DNA of 64,000 bases from Phreatobacter sp. (GTDB taxonomy: Bacteria; Pseudomonadota; Alphaproteobacteria; Rhizobiales; Phreatobacteraceae): contig NZ_JAEULY010000004.1 of NCBI RefSeq assembly GCF_016793595.1, forward strand, positions 992,001-1,056,000, in the 5' to 3' direction. The notes under the pieces were generated by a model. The model searched no databases. It was given only the letters and a program-made list of their open reading frames with translations, and was not told the origin of the DNA. Shown here in pieces: positions 37,567-46,791 of this stretch; the first letter of the stretch is position 1, and every line of letters begins with the position of its first letter. Both the position numbers and the translations under genes were made by a program.

Positions 37567-37878
37567 GTGGCCAATCAGTTCGACGTCCTCCCGAATCCGG
37601 CAAGCTCGCGCGGCACGCGTCCCTATATCGTCATATTGCAGGCGGACCTGATCGACGACACCGAACTCGTCCTTTGCGCGCCGTTGATACCGGCGGGAGA
37701 TCTGGCCCAGACATTGATCCTGCACCCGCGCGTGCACGTGAAAGGCCTGCCGTTTCATGTCCTCATGGATGAACTGGCACCCTTGCCGCGCCGCCGCCTG
37801 AAGTCTCCGGTCGGCTCGCTCGCCGCCGACCGCGGCTCCATCGCCCGCGCAATCGACCTGTTGTTTTTTGGCATCTAG
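37567..37878 (+). CDS. ccdB: CcdB-type toxin, GTG start
   Basis: A 103-residue CcdB homologue beginning with QFDVLPNP and carrying YIVILQADLIDD, LCAPLIPA and the terminal AIDLLFFGI. F-plasmid CcdB ends WGI and poisons DNA gyrase through its last residues; here the last residues are FGI, so Trp is replaced by Phe while the terminal GI is kept. The start is GTG 37567. Gyrase inhibition is inferred from the family, not shown. Confidence 0.92.
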   Translation: MANQFDVLPNPASSRGTRPYIVILQADLIDDTELVLCAPLIPAGDLAQTLILHPRVHVKGLPFHVLMDELAPLPRRRLKSPVGSLAADRGSIARAIDLLFFGI

Positions 37879-37976
37879 TCGCGGCCGACATCGCACGCTT
37901 GAGAACTTGCGGGTGTTGCATCGAAAAGTGCGGCATAGATTAAGAGAGCTATCTCCTCCGACCGTTCCGCGAGCGC

Positions 37977-39818
37977 ATGGCCGACGTTCACTCCCCCACC
38001 GCCTTCGTCGTCCCCGCCGTCACGCTGCTTGCCGCGGCCGTCGTCGCCGTCCCGCTGTTCAGGAAGATGCAGCTTGGCTCGATCCTCGGCTATCTCGCCG
38101 CGGGCCTCGCGGTCGGCCCCTTCGGTCTGGCGCTTGTCAGCGACGCCTCGACGATCCTGCACGTCGCCGAACTCGGCGTGGTCATGTTCCTGTTCATCAT
38201 CGGGCTGGAAATGCGACCGTCGAAGCTCTGGGGCCTGAGGAAACAGATTTTCGGGCTCGGCCTGTTGCAGGTCGGCGTCTGCGCGGCGCTGCTGACGCTG
38301 GTCGGCGTCGCAGGCGGATTTCCCCTGACGGTGTCCTTCGTGGCGGGCGCCGGCTTCGTGATGACCTCGACCGCCATCGTCATGCAGACCCTGGAGGAGC
38401 GCGGCGAGCTGAACACGCCGCCGGGCCAGAAGATGGTCTCGATCCTGCTTCTGGAAGACCTCGCCATCGTGCCGCTGCTGGCGCTGGTCGCCTTCCTCGC
38501 GCCAGCCGTCACCGGCGGCGCCGGCTCGGACATCGTCTCGCGCCTGACGGCAGTGGCGGTCGGCCTCGGGTCCATCGCCGCGCTGGTCCTCGCCGGCCGC
38601 TACCTGCTCAATCCGATGTTCCGCTTCCTCGCGGCCTACGGCGCGCGCGAGGTGATGACGGCGGCGGCGCTGCTGGTCGTGCTCGGCTCGGCGCTGGCGC
38701 TGCAGGTCGGCGGGCTGTCCATGGCCATGGGCGCCTTCCTCGCCGGCGTGCTGCTGTCCGAATCGACCTTCCGCCACCAGCTCGAGGCCGACGTCGAGCC
38801 GTTCCGCGGCATCCTGCTCGGCCTGTTCTTCATGGCGGTCGGCATGTCGCTCGACGTGTCGGTGGTCGCCGCCAACTGGCGGCTCGTCGCCGTCTATGTC
38901 TTCGCCTACATGATCGCGAAGGCCATCGGCATCTATCTGGTCGCTCGCGTGCTGCGCTCCAGCCACGCTGAGGCGCTGGAACGCACGATCATGATGGCGC
39001 AGGGCGGCGAGTTCGCCTTCGTGCTCTATTCCGCCGCGCTTGGGACCGGCCTGATCGACGGACAGGCCAATGCGGTGCTGACCGCCATCGTCATCATCTC
39101 CATGGTGCTGACCCCGCTCGCGCTGATCGGCCTCAAATACGTCCTGCCAGCCGAAACGCCATCGGCCGACGGCCTCGAAGTCGCCGACGGTCTCTCCGGC
39201 GAGGTGCTGCTGATCGGCTTCGGACGGTTCGGCCAGGTCGTGTCGCAGGCGCTGCTCGCCGAGCGCGCCGAAGTGACGATCATCGACAATGATGTCGAGA
39301 TGATCCAGGCGGCCGGCAATTTCGGCTTCCGCATCTATTATGGCGACGGAACGCGGCTCGACGTGCTGCGCGCGGCGGGGGCCGGCCGGGCCCGTATGAT
39401 CTGCGTCTGCGTCGACAAGCCGGAAGCGTCCGGGCACATCGTCGAGCTGATCAAGGCCGAGTTCCCCTTCGCCAAGCTGTTCGTGCGCTCCTTCGACCGG
39501 CAGCAGACGCTCAAGCTGCGCGAGGAGGGCGTCGATTTCGAGATCCGCGAGGTGGTCGAAAGCGCGCTGATCTTCGGCCGCGAGGCGCTGGTGACGCTGG
39601 GCATCGACCGCGAGATCGCGCGGCAGATCATCGCCGATCTGCGCAAGCGCGACGCCGCGCGGCTCGAACTGCAAATGCACGAGGGCATCCAGGCGGGCCG
39701 CCACCTGATGCACCAGCAGGTGCAGCCGGCGCCGCTGACCCAGCCGGTGCGCAAGGCGACGGCGCTCAATGCCGAGGCGGAAGACGTGCTGTCCGACGAG
39801 ACGCGGTATTCGGGATGA
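37977..39818 (+). CDS. KefB/KefC-type CPA2 cation:proton antiporter with RCK domain
   Basis: A 613-residue protein: about 12 transmembrane helices of CPA2 type (LAAGLAVGPFGL, EERGELNTPPGQK, MAMGAFLAGVLLSES), then a cytosolic RCK/TrkA-N domain with NAD-binding GFGRFGQVVS and Asp in IIDND. It likely exchanges K+ or Na+ for protons. Whether glutathione gates it, as in E. coli KefB/C, is not visible. It shares ATGA with the MATE gene that follows, so the two are translationally coupled. Confidence 0.92.
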   Translation: MADVHSPTAFVVPAVTLLAAAVVAVPLFRKMQLGSILGYLAAGLAVGPFGLALVSDASTILHVAELGVVMFLFIIGLEMRPSKLWGLRKQIFGLGLLQVGVCAALLTLVGVAGGFPLTVSFVAGAGFVMTSTAIVMQTLEERGELNTPPGQKMVSILLLEDLAIVPLLALVAFLAPAVTGGAGSDIVSRLTAVAVGLGSIAALVLAGRYLLNPMFRFLAAYGAREVMTAAALLVVLGSALALQVGGLSMAMGAFLAGVLLSESTFRHQLEADVEPFRGILLGLFFMAVGMSLDVSVVAANWRLVAVYVFAYMIAKAIGIYLVARVLRSSHAEALERTIMMAQGGEFAFVLYSAALGTGLIDGQANAVLTAIVIISMVLTPLALIGLKYVLPAETPSADGLEVADGLSGEVLLIGFGRFGQVVSQALLAERAEVTIIDNDVEMIQAAGNFGFRIYYGDGTRLDVLRAAGAGRARMICVCVDKPEASGHIVELIKAEFPFAKLFVRSFDRQQTLKLREEGVDFEIREVVESALIFGREALVTLGIDREIARQIIADLRKRDAARLELQMHEGIQAGRHLMHQQVQPAPLTQPVRKATALNAEAEDVLSDETRYSG

Positions 39819-41257
39819 ACCGGCCAGCAGCCGGCGGCGTGCCGGCCAAGTTCACCCAGGGCTCGACGATGCGCCATGTCATCGTCATGACCGCGACCGG
39901 CTCGATCGGCCTGGTGGCGATCTTCGTCGTCGATCTCCTGAACCTGTTCTACATCGCCCAGCTCGGCGAGCAGGAGCTGGCGGCGGCCATCGGCTATGCC
40001 GGGACGCTGCTGTTCTTCCTGACTTCCTTTTCCATCGGCCTGTCGATTGCCGGCACGGCGCTGGTGGCCCGCGCTCTCGGCGCCGGCGACCGCGAGAAGG
40101 CCCGAAGGATCGGCACGTCGAGCCTGTTGCTCGTCGCCATCAGCATGACCGCGCTGTCGCTCTGCCTCCTGCCGTTCTCGGCGAAGCTGCTCGGCCTGAT
40201 CGGCGCGACCGGCCGCACGCTCGCTATCGCCGACCGCTTCCTGTGGTTCGTCATGCCGGCGACCGGCTTTCTCGGCCTCGGCATGATGTATTCGTCGATC
40301 CTGCGCGCGGTCGGCGACGCCCAGCGCGCCATGTGGGTGACGCTGGCCGGCGGCGTGGTGACCGCCATCCTCGATCCGATCCTGATCTTCGCCCTCGGTC
40401 TCGGCGTGGACGGCGCGGCGATCACCTCCATCATCTCGCGAATGGCCATGGCGGCGATCGGCCTGCATGGCGTGACCTATGTCCACCGGCTGACCACGCG
40501 CCCGACGCTCGCCGGCATCGCCGCCGACATCCGCCCGCTCGCCGGCATCGCAGTGCCGGCCGTGCTCACCAACATCGCGACGCCGGTCGGCAACGGTGTC
40601 GTCACGGCGATGATCGCCCGCTACGGCGACAGCGCCGTGGCCGGATGGGCGGTGCTCGGACGGCTGGTGCCGGTCGCCTTCGGCGCCTTCTTCGCGCTGT
40701 CCGGCTCGGTCGGCCCGATCATGGGCCAGAATGTCGGCGCGCGGCTGTTCTCGCGCGTCCGCCAGACGCTGGTCGACTCGCTGATCTTCCTCAGTCTCTA
40801 CGGCATAGCGGTCTGGCTGGCGCTGATGGCGCTGTCTCCGCATATCGTGGCGCTGTTCGACGCGACCGGCGGCGCGGCGGCGGTGATCAGCTTCTTCTGC
40901 GTCTATGCCTCGCTCGGCTGGGCTTTCAACGGCGCGGTGTTCGTCGGCAACGCCGCCTTCAACAATCTCGGATTTCCGACCTACTCGACCGCGCTCAACT
41001 GGGGGCGGGCGACCGTCGGCACCATCCCCTTCGCCTATGGCGGCGCCTGGCTGATGGGTCCGGCGCGCGGCGCGGAGGGCATCATCGCCGGGCAGGCGGT
41101 GGGCGGCATCCTGTTCGCGATCCTGTCGATGATCGTCTGCTTCCGGGTGATCGACAGGATCGCCCTGCGCGCGCCGGACGAACCGCCTCTGCCGCCGGCC
41201 TCGCCCTCGGCGCAGTCGCCCTTCACCTCCGGAAAGGGGGCCACCGCCGGCTCGTGA
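39815..41257 (+). CDS. MATE family efflux transporter
   Basis: A 480-residue, 12-helix MATE transporter starting at ATG 39815, overlapping the antiporter stop by four bases. Conserved stretches include STMRHVIVMTATGSIGL, QLGEQELAAAIGY, SIGLSIAGTALVARALGAG in pieces and GQNVGARLFSRVR in the second half. It exports organic cations or drugs with Na+ or H+. The coupling to an antiporter gene might provide ion-gradient support, which is inference only. Confidence 0.93.
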   Translation: MNRPAAGGVPAKFTQGSTMRHVIVMTATGSIGLVAIFVVDLLNLFYIAQLGEQELAAAIGYAGTLLFFLTSFSIGLSIAGTALVARALGAGDREKARRIGTSSLLLVAISMTALSLCLLPFSAKLLGLIGATGRTLAIADRFLWFVMPATGFLGLGMMYSSILRAVGDAQRAMWVTLAGGVVTAILDPILIFALGLGVDGAAITSIISRMAMAAIGLHGVTYVHRLTTRPTLAGIAADIRPLAGIAVPAVLTNIATPVGNGVVTAMIARYGDSAVAGWAVLGRLVPVAFGAFFALSGSVGPIMGQNVGARLFSRVRQTLVDSLIFLSLYGIAVWLALMALSPHIVALFDATGGAAAVISFFCVYASLGWAFNGAVFVGNAAFNNLGFPTYSTALNWGRATVGTIPFAYGGAWLMGPARGAEGIIAGQAVGGILFAILSMIVCFRVIDRIALRAPDEPPLPPASPSAQSPFTSGKGATAGS

Positions 41258-41346
41258 CGGGCCGGCGACGGCATGGTTAGATGCATTCCAAGGGCTGAAG
41301 AATCGGCCGGCGGGCCGGCCGGCCCGAAGCGATGGGAGCGCCGACC

Positions 41347-42177
41347 ATGTTCAATCTCGCCGATATCCTGGCGCAGGCCCAGAATAATCAGGGTTTCGAC
41401 GCCCTCTCCCGCCAGCTCGGCATGGCGCCCGACCAGATCAGGACGGCGATGAACGCGCTGCTGCCGGCCTTCTCGCTGGGGCTCAATCGCGCGACCCAGT
41501 CGCCGGCCGACATGGCGAACCTGTTCGGCCTGTTCACCAGCGGGCCGAACTACGCGCAGATGTTCGAGAACCCGCTGGCCGCCGGCCAGTCGATGATCAC
41601 GGCGGGCCAGCAGGCACTGACGCGCATCTTCGGCTCCCAGGACCTCACCCAGGCCATCGCCCAGCAGACCGCGATGGCGACCGGCATGGGCCAGGAGATG
41701 ATGAAGCAGGTCATGCCGATGATGGCCTCGCTGTTGATGGGCGGCCTGATGAAGGGGGGCATGAGCGGGCAGAACCCGCTCGGCGACCTCATCACGCAGA
41801 CCATCGCGCGGCTGATGCCGCCCATGGCGCCGGGCACGGCCGATCCCGTCGGCGGGATGATGGGCATGTTCACCAATTTCTTCGGCGGCGCGGCCAAGCC
41901 AGCGGCCGGCATCGGCGGCCTGCCCGGGCTCGACCAGCTTGTCGAACTGTCGCGCCAGATGCAGGCGGCCAATCCACTGCTCAACGGCTCGCTGACCAAT
42001 CCGCAGCCGGCGGGCGAGGCCTCTGGCCCGAGGACGATCGGCCAGCAGGCGGCCGACACCTGGACGGCGACGATGGGACGCCTGTTCGAGACCGGGCGCG
42101 ACATGCAGGACCAGCAGCTGGCGCAGCTCGAGAAGCTGTTCGCCGATTTCGGCCGCAAGCCGCAGGCCGGAGCCTGA
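41347..42177 (+). CDS. DUF937-like Met/Gln-rich protein
   Basis: A 276-residue protein starting MFNLADILAQAQ at ATG 41347 with GGGAG 8 bases before. The first 90 residues (LGMAPDQIRTAMNALLPAF) resemble the DUF937/YidB helical domain. The middle is very rich in Met and Gly (MGQEMMKQVMPMMASLLMG), followed by a Pro/Gly linker and a final amphipathic helix (MQDQQLAQLEKLF). No signal peptide or clear membrane segment. Function unknown. Confidence 0.75.
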   Translation: MFNLADILAQAQNNQGFDALSRQLGMAPDQIRTAMNALLPAFSLGLNRATQSPADMANLFGLFTSGPNYAQMFENPLAAGQSMITAGQQALTRIFGSQDLTQAIAQQTAMATGMGQEMMKQVMPMMASLLMGGLMKGGMSGQNPLGDLITQTIARLMPPMAPGTADPVGGMMGMFTNFFGGAAKPAAGIGGLPGLDQLVELSRQMQAANPLLNGSLTNPQPAGEASGPRTIGQQAADTWTATMGRLFETGRDMQDQQLAQLEKLFADFGRKPQAGA

Positions 42178-42290
42178 GGGCCGGGCCGGCGGCCGCCACA
42201 TGAACGAAGTTTAACTCGGGTTCCGGCCAGAGCCGGCGTAGATTCTCCCGACTGCTGTTCGGGGGCGAACGCTTTTCCGGAGACCGACCC

Positions 42291-42908
42291 ATGAGGACCA
42301 AGATCATTGTCGCGGGCGTGCTGGCCACCATGGTCACCGCCGCCGTCGCCGTGGCGCAGACGCCGCCGCCTCCCGGCCCCGGTGGCCCGCCCGCAGCAGG
42401 CAACCCCGATCGCCCGGGCCGGTTCGGCCGCATGATGCAGATGTCGCCGGAGGACCGCGCGGCCTTCCTCGATGCCCGCATAGCGGGGCTCAAGGCCGTG
42501 CTGCGGCTGACGCCCGAGCAGGAGCGTCACTGGCCCGCCTTCGAGGCGGCGCTGCGCGAGGGCGCGGCCCTGCGCGCCCAGCGGATGACCGAGCGCATGC
42601 AACGCTGGCGCGAGATGCGTGAAAACCGCGACGCGGCCCGTCCCGACCCGATCCAACGCCTGCGCGCGGCCTCCGAGCGAATGACCGCCCAGGCCGCCGT
42701 GATGAAGAAGATCGCCGATGCCGGCGCGCCGCTCTACGCCTCGCTGGACGAGAGCCAGAAGCGCCGCGCCGAGCGCATCCTGATGCGGCGCGGCGGCATG
42801 ATGGGCGGACCGGGCATGATGGGTGGTCCGGGCATGATGCATCGCTGGGGTCGCGGCGGCGATGACGGCCAGCGGCGCGGCCCGGGCGGCGAGGGCGGCC
42901 GGCTCTGA
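42291..42908 (+). CDS. Spy/CpxP-like LTXXQ periplasmic protein with Met-Gly-rich tail
   Basis: A 205-residue protein with a signal peptide (cleavage near AVAQ), a Pro/Gly segment and the LTXXQ helical region LRLTPEQERHWPAFE. It ends with repeats GGMMGGPGMM-type and Arg/Gly-rich sequence. Spy/CpxP relatives are envelope chaperones or metal-stress sensors. The Met-rich tail could bind Cu or other soft metals, which is speculation. A strong terminator follows at 42948. Confidence 0.85.
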   Translation: MRTKIIVAGVLATMVTAAVAVAQTPPPPGPGGPPAAGNPDRPGRFGRMMQMSPEDRAAFLDARIAGLKAVLRLTPEQERHWPAFEAALREGAALRAQRMTERMQRWREMRENRDAARPDPIQRLRAASERMTAQAAVMKKIADAGAPLYASLDESQKRRAERILMRRGGMMGGPGMMGGPGMMHRWGRGGDDGQRRGPGGEGGRL

Positions 42909-42947
42909 CCGGCACGCCGACTCGAACTGCCGCCGATTACCACTCCA

Positions 42948-42978
42948 CGGGCCCGCCACGCGCGGGCCCGTTTCGTTT
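42948..42978 (+). terminator. Rho-independent terminator after the Spy/CpxP-like gene
   Basis: CGGGCCCGC (42948-42956), 5-base loop, GCGGGCCCG (42962-42970), then TTTCGTTT: a perfect 9-bp GC stem followed by a T-rich tract, 39 bases past the stop codon. Confidence 0.85.
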
Positions 42979-43086
42979 CGGGACGTTTCCGAACACTTTG
43001 GAAGGATTGTCGAAACCCGGCATTTACCCTGTTCGCGCACAGTCAGCGGCCACATATCCACGGTCCGCGTGAGGGGTCGCCCGGCC

Positions 43087-44490
43087 ATGCCGCATGAATT
43101 GGGTCCAGAAGGACCAGCGCGTCGCGTTCTCGTCATCGATGCCGATCCGGCCGCGCGGCGCATGGCCCTGCAGGCGCTTTCGGGGTTCGCGCGCTGCATG
43201 GAGGCGAGCGACGAGGATGCGGCGCTCGCGGCGCTCGACCGCTCCGAACCCGACCTCGTCGTCGCCTGCCTCGACCAGGGTCCCGCGACCGACCCCGGGC
43301 TCATCGAGACCATCCGCTTTTCCGGCTATGAGGGACCGATCCTCGCCACCAGCGCGCGCGGGTCGCTCACCGTCGCCGTCGAGGCCATGCGCGCGGGCGC
43401 AAGCGACGTCGCCGTGAAGCCTGTCGCGGGGGCCGACCTCGTCCGTCGCGCAACCCTGCTGATCGAGAGCGAGGCCAAGGCCCGCCCTGTCGTGCCCCAG
43501 CGCCGGACGCAGCCCGATTTCGAAGGCTTCATCGGCGCCTCCGGCCCGATGAAGGCCGCCTACGAGCAGATCCGGCGCATTGCGCCGTCGAAGGCCCCGG
43601 TCTTCGTCACGGGCGAGAGCGGCACCGGCAAGGAAGTGACCGCGCAGGCGCTGCACGCCCGCTCCGGCCGGCCCGCCGCACGATTCGTCGCGCTGAACTG
43701 CGGCGCGATCCCGAAGGACCTGATCGAGAGCGAGATTTTCGGCCATGTGAAGGGCGCCTTCACCGGCGCCACGGAGGACCGCGCGGGCGCGGCCGAGCTC
43801 GCCGACGGCGGCACGCTGTTCCTCGACGAGATCTGCGAGATGGACCTCGCGCTCCAGACCAAGCTGCTGCGCTTCATCCAGACCGGCGAGGTGCGCCGGG
43901 TGGGCGATACGCGCATCCGCAAGGTCGACGTACGCTTCGTCTGCGCCACCAATCGCGATCCGCTGGCTGATGTCGCGGCGGGGCGGTTCCGCGAGGACCT
44001 CTATTACCGGCTCTGCGTCCTGCCGATCCACCTGCCGCCGCTGCGCCAGCGGGGCGCGGACGTGCTGGCGCTGGCGGAAGCCTTCCTCGCCCGCTTCGCG
44101 CAGGAAGAGGGCCGCCATTTCCACGGCTTCGACGAGGCTGCCGCGCGGATCGTCGCGGCCTTCCCGTGGCCCGGCAACGTGCGCCAGCTCCAGAACGTCA
44201 TCCGCCGCCTCGTCGTCATGCATGACGGCGACTGGGTGACGGCGGCGATGCTGCCGCTGGCGCTGGCCCATGGGTCGCAGCATCAGCCGCGCGCCGCCAT
44301 CGCGGCCGTGCCGGTCGCGAAGCCGGCGGTCGAGCCGTTCTGGCTGCAGGAGCGGCGGATCATCGAGGACGCGCTGGCCGCCTTCGACGGCAACCTGTCG
44401 CGCGCGGCGGCGGCGCTGGAGATCAGCCCGTCGACCATCTATCGCAAGCGCGAGGGCTGGGCGCGCGAGGGCCTCGCCAAGGCAGGCTGA
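43087..44490 (+). CDS. Sigma-54-dependent regulator with degenerate receiver domain
   Basis: A 467-residue NtrC-family protein. The receiver (about 12-125) keeps the acidic pocket IDADP and Lys in VAVKPV, but by alignment with NtrC the phospho-acceptor position is Cys61 (PDLVVACLDQG). The AAA+ domain is intact: GESGTGKE Walker A, the sigma-54-contact loop GAFTGA, GGTLFLDE Walker B. A Fis-type HTH closes the protein (NLSRAAAALEISPSTIYRKRE). It can activate sigma-54 promoters but probably not by Asp phosphorylation. No partner kinase is adjacent. Confidence 0.93.
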   Translation: MPHELGPEGPARRVLVIDADPAARRMALQALSGFARCMEASDEDAALAALDRSEPDLVVACLDQGPATDPGLIETIRFSGYEGPILATSARGSLTVAVEAMRAGASDVAVKPVAGADLVRRATLLIESEAKARPVVPQRRTQPDFEGFIGASGPMKAAYEQIRRIAPSKAPVFVTGESGTGKEVTAQALHARSGRPAARFVALNCGAIPKDLIESEIFGHVKGAFTGATEDRAGAAELADGGTLFLDEICEMDLALQTKLLRFIQTGEVRRVGDTRIRKVDVRFVCATNRDPLADVAAGRFREDLYYRLCVLPIHLPPLRQRGADVLALAEAFLARFAQEEGRHFHGFDEAAARIVAAFPWPGNVRQLQNVIRRLVVMHDGDWVTAAMLPLALAHGSQHQPRAAIAAVPVAKPAVEPFWLQERRIIEDALAAFDGNLSRAAAALEISPSTIYRKREGWAREGLAKAG

Positions 44491-44582
44491 CCCGGCCCCG
44501 GAGCATTTCCGCTCTTCTCCGGATCGCGGAAAATCTCCGTGCTATTGCCTTGTTGCGTTTTGCACGCTGATCGCGCGCTTCT

Positions 44583-44625
44583 CTTCACGCGAACCGGCGC
44601 CCGCGTCGCTCGAAAACGCTCCGGG
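44583..44625. repeat. Dispersed palindromic intergenic repeat, copy 3
   Basis: CTTCACGCGAACCGG, then CGCTCGAAAACGCT: 33 of 43 positions match copy 2 at 21468. It lies in the 173-base gap between the sigma-54 regulator and the META-domain gene, 38 bases before the latter's start. Confidence 0.7.
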
Positions 44626-44663
44626 GGTTGCCGGAGGGAAGCCGCCGCGTTTAAGTCGGGGCG

Positions 44664-45149
44664 ATGCAGAACCGATCGATCCGATATGCGGCGCTGATCG
44701 CCGCGACCGCCGGCCTTGCCAGTCTTGTTTTCGTCGATGCCGCCGAAGCCCAGCGCCGCCGCGAACCGGCGCGCCCACGCCAGCCGACGCGCGCCGAGAT
44801 CATGCTCTACCAGCGCTTTCCCGTCGGCACGCGCCTCGCCGTCGTGTCAATCAACGGCCGCCGCCCCGTGGCGACCGACCGTCCCGCCTTCACCTTCACG
44901 AGCGGCTTCCGCATGACCGGTTTCGGCGGCTGCAACCCGGTCAATGCCGACTATCGCCGCGCCGGCCCGAGCGACATCCGCTTCGGCCCGCTCAATTTCA
45001 TCGAGCGGCGCTGCGGCGGCGAGATCGACCGGCAGGAACGAGCGATCTTCTGGGCGATCCAGGGCGCGCGCGCATGGCGTCCGCACGGACTGCGCGGCAT
45101 GACCTTCACGGGCCTGCGCGGCACCGTCACCTTCGAGCCGGCGTTCTGA
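44664..45149 (+). CDS. Secreted META (HslJ-like) domain protein
   Basis: A 161-residue protein with a signal peptide (cleavage near AEAQ), then a short Arg/Pro-rich linker and a META-like domain: LAVVSINGRRPV, FTFTSGFRMTGFGGCNPVNADYR split across strands, and a second Cys in IERRCGGEI. GCNxxxAxY is the META hallmark. HslJ-type proteins are linked to novobiocin or heat stress; the role here is unknown. It converges with the PhoD-like gene, whose stop is the next base. Confidence 0.8.
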   Translation: MQNRSIRYAALIAATAGLASLVFVDAAEAQRRREPARPRQPTRAEIMLYQRFPVGTRLAVVSINGRRPVATDRPAFTFTSGFRMTGFGGCNPVNADYRRAGPSDIRFGPLNFIERRCGGEIDRQERAIFWAIQGARAWRPHGLRGMTFTGLRGTVTFEPAF

Positions 45150-46751
45150 TCAGGCATCGACCAGGCCCGGCCGTCCCGCCTCGACCACCAGAGACTTGCG
45201 GGTCAGGACCGGCGAACCGGCGACGCTGACCTTCGGAACGACCCGGAAGTCGGCCTGCCATTGCCGGGGCGTGACCCGGTGCAGAGAGTAGCCGCGCTCG
45301 TTGCCGGCGAATTTCAGATGAGGGTTGTCCGCCCGCAGCATTCGATCATTGCGGAGCAGCGCCCGACCATCGCCCCCCGACGATATCGATGTCGCAAGGA
45401 ACTCGACGCCGATGCAGGGGGATGCGGGATCGCGACCGTCGCGGTGCAGGTCGAGGGCCAGGCCAATATGAGCATCGCCGGTCAATACGACCGGATTCGC
45501 CCGCTCGACGCGCCGCAACATGGCGAGGACACGCTCCCGCCCGGCCGCAGCTCCGTCCCATTTGTCCATGTCGCCGGCATGGCGCTCCTGTGTCGTCGAA
45601 CGCCCGAAGGACCTCCAGTCCATGGCGGCGAACAGCACCTGCTGGGCGAGAACCTGCCAGACGGAGCCTCCCGCGCGCAGCACGCCGTCCAGCCAGTTTT
45701 CCTGCGCCGCTCCCAACAGGGTTCGAGAGTCCTCCAGCGCCTCGTCGCACCCGGCGCGAATGCCATCGCCGCAGGGTTGCGGCGTGCGGAAGCTGCGGGT
45801 GTCCAGAACCGCCAGGGTCGCCAGCCTGCCGAAGCCGAACGCGCGGTAGGCAACGAGGTCGGGACCCCGCGGGAGGGCGCGACGACGGACCGGCATATGC
45901 TCGTACCAGGCCTGAAAAGCCGCCGCCCGACGGATGAGGAACCTGTCGGAGGCCGTGCCGCGCGGGCCGCTGTCGCCGGCCCAGTTGTTGGCGACCTCAT
46001 GATCGTCAAAGCTCGGCAGGAACACACAGGAAGCGTGAGCCGCCTGCAAATCCGGATCGGTCTTGTAGAGCCCGTAGCGCCTCCGGTAGTCCGCCAGCGT
46101 CCGGCACGGTCCGAAACCATCCGGCATGGCGCGTATCACGGGCCGGCCGCCGGGCTCCGCGGCGACGCGGCCATATTCGTAGATGTAGTCGCCGTAGTGG
46201 AAGACGAAGGCGATGTCCTCCTCGGCAATGCGCCGCCACGCCGTGAAGAGCCCCTGCTCCCAGCGCTGGCAGCCGGCCGTGACGAAGCTCAGCGCGGAGA
46301 GATCATCGCCACGACGTGGCAGCGTCCTGGCCCGCCCCACCGGGCTGTCGATGCCGGCGACCCGGAAGCGGTAGAAGCAGACGCGTCCCGGCGGCAGGCC
46401 CGCCACCTCGACATGGACGGCGTGGGCCAGTTCCGGCACCGCCATCGCCGTGCCAGCCCTCAGAACACGGCGAAACTGCTCGTCCGCCGCGACCTCCCAC
46501 GATACCTCGACCGGCAGGTTCGGCATGGCGCCATCCGCGTTGAACGGCTCCGGCGCCAGTCGCGTCCAGATGACGAAGCCGTCGTCCGACGGCTCGCCCG
46601 AGGCAATGCCAAGCGCGAACGGATAGGCGGAGAACCGCACCTGCGCCGACGCCTCCCGCGCCAGTCCGGCAACGCACAGTCCCGCGCCGACGGCTCTGGC
46701 CATCATGTCGCGCCGGTCAAGCCGGGATGAGGCTCCGAACAGCCAGTCCAT
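45150..46751 (-). CDS. PhoD-like alkaline phosphatase, Tat-exported
   Basis: A 533-residue protein with an N-terminal Tat-type signal (LDRRDMMARAVGAGL), an Ig-like N-domain (GIASGEPSDDGFVIWTRL) and a metallophosphatase core: TAGCQRWEQGLF, FHYGDYIYEYG, LPSFDDHEVANNWAGDSG and GDAHIG. The motifs match PhoD calcium/iron phosphatases and phosphodiesterases. It lies 40 bases downstream of the ABC exporter on the same strand. Pho-box sequences are not visible before it, so phosphate regulation is unproven. Confidence 0.93.
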   Translation of the reverse strand: MDWLFGASSRLDRRDMMARAVGAGLCVAGLAREASAQVRFSAYPFALGIASGEPSDDGFVIWTRLAPEPFNADGAMPNLPVEVSWEVAADEQFRRVLRAGTAMAVPELAHAVHVEVAGLPPGRVCFYRFRVAGIDSPVGRARTLPRRGDDLSALSFVTAGCQRWEQGLFTAWRRIAEEDIAFVFHYGDYIYEYGRVAAEPGGRPVIRAMPDGFGPCRTLADYRRRYGLYKTDPDLQAAHASCVFLPSFDDHEVANNWAGDSGPRGTASDRFLIRRAAAFQAWYEHMPVRRRALPRGPDLVAYRAFGFGRLATLAVLDTRSFRTPQPCGDGIRAGCDEALEDSRTLLGAAQENWLDGVLRAGGSVWQVLAQQVLFAAMDWRSFGRSTTQERHAGDMDKWDGAAAGRERVLAMLRRVERANPVVLTGDAHIGLALDLHRDGRDPASPCIGVEFLATSISSGGDGRALLRNDRMLRADNPHLKFAGNERGYSLHRVTPRQWQADFRVVPKVSVAGSPVLTRKSLVVEAGRPGLVDA

Positions 46752-46791
46752 CAGAACCGCGCCTCCGGGGCCGCCGGCGACACGGCGCGCC

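Noticed and set aside
42790..42845. Short direct repeats in the Spy/CpxP-like gene as a CRISPR or VNTR
   Set aside because: They encode the in-frame Met-Gly repeats of the protein tail and have no spacer structure.
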